From: Ischnura elegans
Taxonomy: Eukaryota > Arthropoda > Insecta > Odonata > Coenagrionidae
Assembly: GCF_921293095.1 (NCBI RefSeq)
Contig: NC_060254.1
Coordinates: 106,788,917 to 106,852,916, forward strand
DNA length: 64,000 nucleotides
Reading direction: 5' to 3'
A program made the position numbers and the translations under genes. Below the pieces are notes generated by a model. The model was not told the origin of the DNA, ran no database searches, and saw only the letters and a list, made by a program, of their open reading frames with translations. Below are positions 59,407-64,000 of the stretch, piece by piece (position 1 is the first letter of the stretch; each line of letters starts with the position of its first letter).

Positions 59407-62337
59407 TTTATTACTCCACACACAAATTACATGACAATAACAAATTTGAGTAATTTTAGGTAGCCGCGAAGGATAACCTGTTTGAGGCTACCATCCAAAA
59501 TAATAATATTTATGCTTTACATACAGTGTTCATTTTGTGCTACCTTGATAATCTATGCAACCAAAGTTTAAGTGCGTACATGAAAAAAAAACAACTAAAG
59601 TACTATTTATAATTCATTTACAACAATATTTGTTCTACACTTTCTTTAGTGAGAAGCCAAGAATGTACATTTTGAAAAAACTTTTTTGAAGACTTTGAAA
59701 TAAAACATGACTGTGGTAACAAATTAAAAACCTTTGGTCCTACGTACAAAAAACATCTTTTAAACAAAGTCAAATTTGGTTGTGGTAAGGGCACACTTAT
59801 TTTACGCAGGGCAAAGGGAGAAGGCAGGGACTGAAATATTTTAGAGTTGCCACTTCTAGCATAAAAACATCGTAGGACCTTATTAATATATAGATGCCTC
59901 AACGGAAGCAAACCCAAATGAAGAAAAAGTGGGAAGGATCTTTCAAATCTGTCCTTTTTCAAAATAATAGGTACAATTCTTTTTTGTAAAAAAACAGCAG
60001 GTTTCAAGGAGTTTAGATATGCGCCACCCCAACAAAAAATGCCATAGCTTAGCCTGGTATTTACTAAGGCGTTATAAATTGTCTTTAGAAAGCTTTCAGG
60101 ACATTTATTTCTAATGAAATAAAAATTTGCCAGTGTGTGACGCATAACATTTGTGAGACTGTATATGTTGATTCCACTTTAATTAATCGTCAATTGTTAC
60201 TCCTAAGTACTTAATACTAGAAACCCGTTCAATGGGTAAACAGCTATTGCATAAAGTTATAGGACAATTTTCTTCATGATAATGTAAAACCCAATCAAAT
60301 TTGTACCTGTTACATAAGTTATAACATATATACTTCGTTTTAGCTACAATCATATTCAATTTGTTGGAGGCAAACCAACGTCGCAAATTGATCAGATCTG
60401 ACTGTATATCATATTTTACATCTATCCAGTTTAAACCTGAATAATTTAAGGCGACATCATCAGCAAATGCTGTCACATGACCTCTAAAATTGAAATTACA
60501 CATATCGTTTATATAAACAAGAAATAAGATTGGACCCAAGACAGAGCCTTGAGGCACTCCAGAAGTTATCATACCATAATTACTACAAACATCACCAATT
60601 TTTACACACTGCATTCTCGATGACAGGTAACTGTTAAACCATTTCAGTGGTATTCCACGAATTCCGGTCCTCTGAAGCTTAAAGAGCAGAATCTTGTGAT
60701 CGATGGAATCAAAAGCCTTGCTAATGTCAATGAATAAGCTGCCAGTGCGTCGATTTGAGTTTATGACACTGTAAACATGAGTGAAATAATTTTCAAGAGC
60801 ATCTTCTGTGCCCTTTCCACTTAAAAACCCGAACTGGTTTTTGCTGAAGAAGCCTTTTTTGTCTAGAAATTTAATTAATCTCGACTTGACTAGCTTCTCT
60901 ATTATTTTGGAAAATATCGATAACAATGAAATTGGACGATAGTTGAGTATACTTGAACGATCCCCTTTTTTATATAAGGGCGTGACCACCGCCTTTTTCA
61001 ACTCGTCTGGAAAAACACCACTGGTAAAACTTAGGTTAAATATATGTGAAAGAACGGGAGCTAAGTCATCAATTACTAGTTTCACTGTTTATGTTGTCGT
61101 AACCGGGGGCTTTGCTGGAAGGAAAGGATCTCACTAATTTAGTTATTTCTGCGGGGTCAACTGGTTGAGTTTTCCCAGCATTCATACTTAGCCGTCGCGT
61201 TTTCGCGAGAAATAGATATCGTCATTTAAAAATCTAAAAGCGTGAAATACGTACTCCAGGAGTAATAATCTTTCGATTTAGGCAATAAAAAAATAATAGG
61301 AAACCACCCTATTGTGAGAGAGCTGAAAACACGTCTCAATGTACGCCGGAGGGCAACTAAAAGAAAACTGATCAAAGGATCGAAGATCACGCCTGGAGTG
61401 GTCCGGGCCCACGATTATTTTCGAAGGCGCTAACATAATAGCGAAAGAAGGTGCAAACGACTCTGATGTCGACGCACCCCTGTAACGTATTTCTATTTCT
61501 ACGAAAGGAAATAAATATCTCCGCACAATCACATGAGAGGCCATAGAAATCGTCTGAAGGCCAAATAATTTCAATGGGGAAGATGGGAATCCAATCCACA
61601 GCGCGTGAGAAATAATAATCCCACAAACATTAGATTACATTCTAAAGATTTTGAATCTAATTGAATAATGGAAGTTTCGCCACATTTCATCAATCAACAT
61701 TCCTGTCCATACGCTGAATTCCCGTTGCAGTACGCTGAATCGTTGGTTTCGTTAAATATTTCCATTGAAGGCCAAAAGTACCGCGGTGATGAGTTGCATG
61801 CTGCAACCGTTCAGTTTTCCTGACTTATGACGTAAAACATACCGTTTACGAACCCCTAACTACAATGATTATGAATGACCAGATAACTACTACAATCGCA
61901 AAAGAAGAAACCGCATTCTAAGAAAATGTAAATAACTCGGTGATATGTAGCTCAATACGACAATATACTACATGTTGCTCCTTTGAATAATTTTGTGGTT
62001 CGGGAATTCGGGAATCATTCAAACGTACATAGAGCAATAAATACAGTTGAACTTTCATTCATTCCTCAATTTAAATGTAGTACTCCGTAAAATATTTAAA
62101 AAAAACGTCCGATTAGCTTTGACCACTTGTGATATTTCGCATGGAAGTATTATATTTAATCTTCATTTCTTTATTCCGCAGGTTAATGACACTTTGGGAG
62201 TGAGAATGACTTCTGGAACCATCAGATTCTTTTTCAATCAAGATTTGATTGGTTTGGTCGACACAGAATTTTACGGAGAAGTGTACGGCGTGGTGGATTT
62301 AGAATACAACGTTGATAAGATCGCAATAACATCTTAA
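36545..62337 (+). CDS. NHR gene B: predicted secreted single-NHR-domain protein, 6 exons, 258 aa
   Basis: Exons: 36545-36677, 39625-39730, 40624-40719, 54395-54583, 55859-55955, 62182-62337; intron phases 1,2,2,2,0, the same as gene A. Residues 1-19 are a signal peptide (MTFLRPIIVATIIFGIAGA). Residues 58-73 LKSFPKTRLASKVEHQ align without gaps to gene A. Residues about 89-258 are the NHR domain: FSDKRGRLLILTDGRRTLTR, SRPLQDDELLEI, IGVTTEFPE, APGWFLYG, GEVYGVVDL. The only two cysteines are C189 and C194, and a sequon N209-D-T matches N212 of gene A. Roughly half the NHR residues are identical between the two. No RING or membrane anchor. Introns are far longer than in gene A (intron 3 is 13.7 kb) and filled with repeats. 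Exon 1 has a weak donor (GTTCGT), supported by identical exon length and phase in gene A. Function unknown. Confidence 0.83.
37500..39364. mobile_element. hAT-like non-autonomous element, intron 1 of NHR gene B
   Basis: The left end CAGGAATGTGCGAGTA matches the reverse complement of the right end, TAGGGATGCGAAAGTA. Octamers GAATGCGC (37492-37499) and GAATATGC (39365-39372) fit an 8-bp target duplication with two changes. GAGTCGAGTCGAGT repeats lie inside both ends. No transposase recognised. Confidence 0.6.
39625..39730 (+). CDS. NHR gene B exon 2 (conserved N-terminal segment)
   Basis: Acceptor CACTTTTCAG at 39624, donor GAACT|GTAAGT. Codes for residues 45-79, two codons shorter than gene A exon 2. 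Confidence 0.8.
40432..40510 (+). repeat. tRNA-related SINE fragment, intron 2 of NHR gene B
   Basis: GCGGGTTCCAATC resembles a pol III B box, with an A-box-like CTAAGAGGTAACAG about 45 bp upstream. The arms do not fold into a complete tRNA. Confidence 0.35.
40624..40719 (+). CDS. NHR gene B exon 3 (start of NHR)
   Basis: Acceptor AATTTGCAG at 40623, donor ATCAA|GTAAGA. Codes for residues 80-111, with FSDKRGRLLIL. Confidence 0.8.
41520..41642. repeat. 123-bp foldback hairpin, intron 3 of NHR gene B
   Basis: CAATAA...CAGCTGGCAGTA...AACGCTCACCTCC pairs with GGAGGTGAGCGTT...TACTGCCAGCTG...TATTATTG around a 15-nt loop. Possible foldback MITE or long hairpin RNA. Confidence 0.55.
42530..43018 (+). 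pseudogene. non-LTR retrotransposon RT relic, intron 3 of NHR gene B
   Basis: QVSVIGPLLFFMCINGL (RT motif B region, degraded from GVPQGSVLGPLLF...IN.L) is followed by KIRLFADDAVKYREI (motif C, FADD) and VHLWSQEW, then a TGA at 42740-42742. After it come LELNLSKCMVVHF and VDGINI. This order is typical of jockey/CR1-group RTs. No upstream motif A is visible. Confidence 0.75.
43411..43850. repeat. GGGGTAAGTGCGAC repeat cluster
   Basis: CCTGGGGTAAGTGCG (43411-43425) is the exact reverse complement of 43435-43449. Variants of the same motif recur near 43455, 43497 and 43833. Probably the ends of an unidentified transposon; the 62-aa ORF inside (43683-43871) has no recognised domain. Confidence 0.4.
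43860..47317. other. intron 3 of NHR gene B, nothing recognised
   Basis: AT-rich. Short ORFs on both strands lack domains or splice context. Confidence 0.35.
47318..47525. repeat. inverted pair of tRNA-derived SINE heads
   Basis: Plus-strand copy at 47451-47525: A-box-like TGGTATGAGTGG and perfect B box GGTTCGAATCC (47501-47511). Minus-strand copy at 47318-47376: B-box-like GGTTTGAATCG. Both share TGACCGGC.ATCGGG before the B box. Acceptor stems do not pair, so functional tRNAs are unlikely. Confidence 0.5.
47526..49214. other. intron 3 of NHR gene B, with a GC-richer patch
   Basis: Mostly AT-rich. About 48120-48540 is GC-richer with many CpGs and short overlapping ORFs on both strands, none recognisable. 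Confidence 0.35.
49215..49346 (-). repeat. inverted copy of the ~140-bp DR1 repeat
   Basis: Reverse complement of the units at 50034-50720: shares GACAACCAA.GTGTCAAA, GTGCCAAAGTCGGTTAGGCAG, and GGGGTCAAAGGTCATAG near 49328. Together with the forward array it brackets about 0.7 kb. Confidence 0.65.
49649..49978 (-). CDS. 109-aa hypothetical ORF between inverted repeat arrays
   Basis: Open frame of 109 codons with no domain I recognise. It lies between oppositely oriented copies of the 140-bp repeat, so it may be a remnant of a protein carried by that element, or chance. No splice or promoter support. Confidence 0.15.
   Translation of the reverse strand: MSCVLHISTVISDKTPLPAYLHAVVDYLFPLDILFPDFVSAHYCPRSVYWKIPGVRYNEFKSSKLEDLESVMVQELQQKKSMAIETISAFGWLSSTMKTPCSHFSLLSY
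50034..50720 (+). repeat. tandem array of ~140-bp units with DR1 sites
   Basis: About five units. ATGACCTTTGACCCC recurs at 50044, 50185, 50322, 50462 and 50603 (spacing 137-141). Each unit also has GGATCTATGAACTGC..AACCGACTT.GGCAC and GACACGTTGGTTGTCAT or near variants. TGACCTTTGACCC is the reverse complement of GGGTCAAAGGTCA, a DR1 nuclear-receptor consensus. Confidence 0.75.
51154..52414 (+). repeat. ~315-bp satellite, 4 tandem copies
   Basis: Units begin TCTACTATATAATTCCTGGTC or variants at about 51154, 51469, 51784 and 52101. Each contains GCAATTCGATATATTT, a palindrome related to TTCGATATATATCGAA, and CACCAAATTTCATTGGTC. The array lies wholly inside intron 3 of NHR gene B. Confidence 0.8.
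52415..54394. other. end of intron 3 of NHR gene B
   Basis: No gene. It contains a 24-25-bp tandem duplication near 53692-53741 (TTTATATTAGCTTAATTTGCC type) and a direct repeat of about 48 bp, CAGATTGCTTGAAAAA...ATGTTAACTC, at 53867 and 54134. Confidence 0.45.
54395..54583 (+). CDS. NHR gene B exon 4 (NHR core)
   Basis: Acceptor TTTCCACACAG at 54394, donor CTTAT|GTAAGT. 189 nt. Codes for residues 112-174, with DDELLEITILE and IGVTTEFPE. Confidence 0.85.
54664..55175. mobile_element. 512-bp inverted-repeat element, intron 4 of NHR gene B
   Basis: TATGGCCGTTTTCCAAT (54664-54680) is the exact reverse complement of 55159-55175. The interior has GGGAACGA-type repeats and no transposase. No clear target duplication was seen. 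Confidence 0.55.
55859..55955 (+). CDS. NHR gene B exon 5 (cysteine loop)
   Basis: Acceptor TATTTCAG at 55858, donor GGTAAG|GTGAGT. Codes for residues 175-207, with PGWFLYG, LCASKKC and GVKLPRNGK. Confidence 0.85.
55956..57520. other. first part of intron 5 of NHR gene B
   Basis: AT-rich and without recognised genes apart from the weak 39-codon ORF at 57094. Confidence 0.4.
57094..57213 (+). CDS. 39-aa hypothetical ORF
   Basis: MNEDNGGLLTVGTSPRR and onward, ending in a lysine-rich tail (KKQQKKLEGKKGKKI). Its composition is unlike the surrounding AT-rich sequence. It could be a stray terminal exon, but no partner exon was found and the frame does not join gene B. Confidence 0.12.
   Translation: MNEDNGGLLTVGTSPRRTESDSSQKKQQKKLEGKKGKKI
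57521..58192 (-). mobile_element. AATAGGG MITE, copy 8 (reverse), intron 5 of NHR gene B
   Basis: Full length, with AATAGGGTGGTTTCC at left and GGAAACTACCCTATT at right. Shares the AATCTCTCCGT variant with copy 6. Confidence 0.85.
58564..58716 (-). repeat. Penelope-like remnant: 49-bp perfect inverted repeat around a hammerhead-like core
   Basis: 58564-58612 and 58668-58716 are exact reverse complements with a 55-bp spacer. On the minus strand the spacer holds CTGAAGA, a stem CCGGT/ACCGG, GAAAC, TGTC and GTC. The arms would form an extended stem I. Penelope-like elements often carry inverted terminal segments and hammerheads, so this is probably a fragment of one. Confidence 0.6.
58612..58649 (-). 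ncRNA. hammerhead-ribozyme-like motif
   Basis: Minus strand: core CTGAAGA (58649-58643) matches CUGANGA; stem II CCGGT/ACCGG with a 6-nt loop; GAAAC (58623-58619); TGTC loop; GTC ending at 58612, the predicted cleavage base. As in the motif at 31463 there is extra sequence between A9 and stem II. An A replaces the expected C opposite the stem base. Confidence 0.5.
59364..59406. repeat. (TAA)n microsatellite, retrotransposon tail
   Basis: About 14 uninterrupted AAT/TAA units at the 3' end of the minus-strand element. Confidence 0.85.
59618..61130 (-). pseudogene. non-LTR reverse transcriptase (jockey/CR1-group type), broken
   Basis: A short upstream frame (AEITKLVRSFPSSKAPGYDN) shifts near 61090 into a 300-codon frame (61085-60183) with RT motifs in order: NYRPISLLSIFSKIIEKL, NQFGFLSGKGTEDAL, FIDISKAFDSIDHKIL (motif A), SGVPQGSVLGPILF (motif B), TAFADDVAL (motif C), SIKYLGVTIDD. 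After a stop and a frame change, 60145-59618 continues with the post-RT region (YNALVNTRLSYGIFCWGG, LLPLRHLYINKVL). The endonuclease and ORF1 are absent. Inactive. Confidence 0.85.
61314..62181. other. end of intron 5 of NHR gene B
   Basis: No recognised element; short minus-strand ORFs only. Confidence 0.4.
62182..62337 (+). CDS. NHR gene B exon 6 (C-terminal NHR half)
   Basis: Acceptor TATTCCGCAG at 62181 to TAA at 62337. Codes for residues 208-258, with GEVYGVVDLEYNVDKIAITS. Confidence 0.85.
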   Translation, partial: VNDTLGVRMTSGTIRFFFNQDLIGLVDTEFYGEVYGVVDLEYNVDKIAITS

Positions 62338-62485
62338 GAATGCATTGCACCAAACAACGCCGAACATTTCATTATATTGTAGACTTCAATTGTGTGTGCG
62401 GTGGAAAATAGATTGACATGTATGTACGGGTATTTCAAAATGACTGGCTCGAAAAAGTCTTCATTTTAGTTGCCAGAAATATGTG

Positions 62486-62491
62486 AATAAA
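62486..62491 (+). terminator. candidate poly(A) signal of NHR gene B
   Basis: AATAAA 149 nt after the stop codon at 62337. Confidence 0.5.
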
Positions 62492-64000
62492 AGCATTTCT
62501 ACCCAAAAAATAATAAATCAGCACCTTTTTTCCATAAATAAAACGCATAATCCTCAAAATAAAATATTTAAGTGTTGCATGATAGCGCTAGCTAGATAGA
62601 AGTTAACATTTCGCTTTCAATAATATCTACATATTACTAGACGACCTGGTGAACTTCATTTCACCTTCATATAATTCTATCAGCGGAAAGTTTTGAACAA
62701 ATCCTTGTTCTGATGAAGAAACGTTTGTTGTTCTTGGACAATATTTCGCTTCACTGTTCGATTGTGAGCACAACGCCAACCAACTTACGCATCTGGATTG
62801 CCCATCTCACATTATTTTAGTTTTGTTTATATTTTTCTTGGGCGAATACAAATTTGAATTTTATCAGATACTTGTAACGAAACTCACCTTCCACTTCTTA
62901 AGTTGTGTCACCCTGGGGTACAGAAATACACTTAATTAAGAAATAACATGCACTAAAATCATTTTTTACAAATTATATTGAAAATGTCGTAAAGAAGACT
63001 AATTGGGCCCAATTTACTATCTATTATTATTCAAATATGTTGCGTAATTTCCCTTTCTGTTCCAATGTGCACAATCAAAAATTTTCTACACACACAACTG
63101 AACTCCCGCCACGGAAAACTTTGGTAAAAGGCGAAAGATTTATGCGGACTGACGTGAGATCTGCCGTACCTCTTCCTCCGCGACCTCTCGTAGGCGCCTC
63201 ATTTTTCTTTGCGTTCTTTTCTTCTTTCTGCCGATCTTTTCTTTTTTAGAACACGTCTATCTCCTAGTTCTCTCCATACAGAACCATGTTAGCTTTTCTT
63301 TCCGCGTCCCTTACTACCATTATTGCCTCCTCACTACGATTGTTAATTTTAATTTATTTATTTAAACTAACAACATGGCGGTTTTTTTGCATATTATTAT
63401 CGTATAATTCCTTGTAAGTAGGCATAAAACTATCCTGCATACTAGCTCTTGTTGTGTTTGTTGTTCACGGATTCGTTGCATTTGAAGCCACTTCTTTTTC
63501 AGTCGCTCTAGACGCAATTCTGCAATAGCAATACGACAATTTTCATTGCACTAGTAGCACCAAAAGTAGATTTAATACGTATCATAGTATACACTATATA
63601 CATATTATATCGGTATAAAATACATGCAAATGTCCTCTACCACGCAGATAATATCTAGATATTATAAGTATTATATCTGCTGCCATTATATGGATTTTAT
63701 ATTGATGAAATACGTATAACTCGTCGTAAATCTGTATATTATACATGTCTTAATCATGTCTGATGATTCCTGGTCACGCCGTAAGGATATTATCTGTATA
63801 TTTTAAAGATTCTTGTATGCATTAAGGACCTACACATGTATAAAATATGTATAATAAACAGATTTGCAAATCTGCATAGCGATATATTTCGAAATCTTAA
63901 AAATATGCAGATATAATCCTATTGGTGCTGCAAGGGTGTATGTCTCTCGCTGATCATCAGCACGGTAAGAACGTAAGGTTGCTCGTCGTACATTTCATTG
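62492..64000. other. 3' flank, no gene seen
   Basis: AT-rich. Contains a near-palindrome at 63644-63680 (GCAGATA...TATCTGC) within a stretch of repeated ATATAC/GTATAT motifs from about 63560 to 63920, possibly one more small repeat element. Confidence 0.4.

Larger units (their letters stand above)
59361..61166 (-). mobile_element. 5'-truncated non-LTR retrotransposon inside MITE copy 9
   Basis: About 1.8 kb. Its 3' end is an ATT/AAT trinucleotide tract (59364-59406), and the 5' end is cut within the RT domain. GAGT at 59357-59360 and 61167-61170 fits a 4-bp target duplication. Truncation and simple-repeat tail are typical of target-primed reverse transcription. Confidence 0.8.
58874..61313 (+). 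mobile_element. AATAGGG MITE, copy 9 (forward), split by a retrotransposon
   Basis: MITE sequence runs 58874-59360 and resumes at 61167-61313, ending CCACCCTATT. The left end is mutated (AATAAGG). The break falls within CACACGGAGT|TTTCCCAGC, which is continuous in the other copies. The resumed part also lacks a short segment after 61206. Confidence 0.85.

Overview
The window looks like AT-rich nuclear DNA of an arthropod, probably an insect. The reasons are a lethal(2)essential-for-life-type small heat-shock protein, multi-exon genes with consensus GT/AG introns, and a heavy load of eukaryotic transposons (piggyBac, hAT-like, Penelope-like, non-LTR and MITE families). No bacterial-style gene organisation is visible. 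The species cannot be named from the sequence.

Three genes are supported, all on the plus strand. (1) 454-1506 is a two-exon HSP20 chaperone gene. Its single coding intron carries an in-frame stop and its own AATAAA, so two C-termini are possible. (2) 5588-15271 and (3) 36545-62337 are paralogous six-exon genes. I assembled them exon by exon from splice sites, phases and mutual similarity. Each encodes a short protein (262 and 258 residues) with a signal peptide, a conserved N-terminal segment and one Neuralized homology repeat (NHR) domain. No RING is present. NHR domains are known from intracellular E3 ligases and adaptors, so a tandem pair of predicted secreted single-NHR proteins is the most unusual biological content here. 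Both mature proteins contain exactly two cysteines, close together at the same place. Both genes have a cluster of WGATAA motifs upstream.

Layout: 1-1940 HSP20 gene; 1940-4545 non-coding DNA with foldbacks; 4546-5213 MITE copy 1; 5361-15790 NHR gene A with transposons in introns 2, 3, 4 and 5; 15790-36285 a repeat-dominated interval (a related 1.6-kb element, GTTTACAC-type elements, hAT and piggyBac relics, a Penelope-like element split by a MITE); 36286-62491 NHR gene B, whose 13.7-kb third intron holds RT relics, tRNA-like SINE pieces, a DR1-containing repeat array and a 315-bp satellite, and whose fifth intron holds two more MITE copies, a Penelope remnant with a hammerhead-like motif and a nested non-LTR retrotransposon; 62492-64000 no gene seen.

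Nine copies of one roughly 665-bp MITE family (ends AATAGGG...CCCTATT) tie the window together. They lie upstream of or inside both NHR genes, inside the Penelope element and inside a hAT-like element, and one is itself split by a retrotransposon, so relative ages can be read. The two NHR genes presumably arose by tandem duplication followed by unequal intron expansion.
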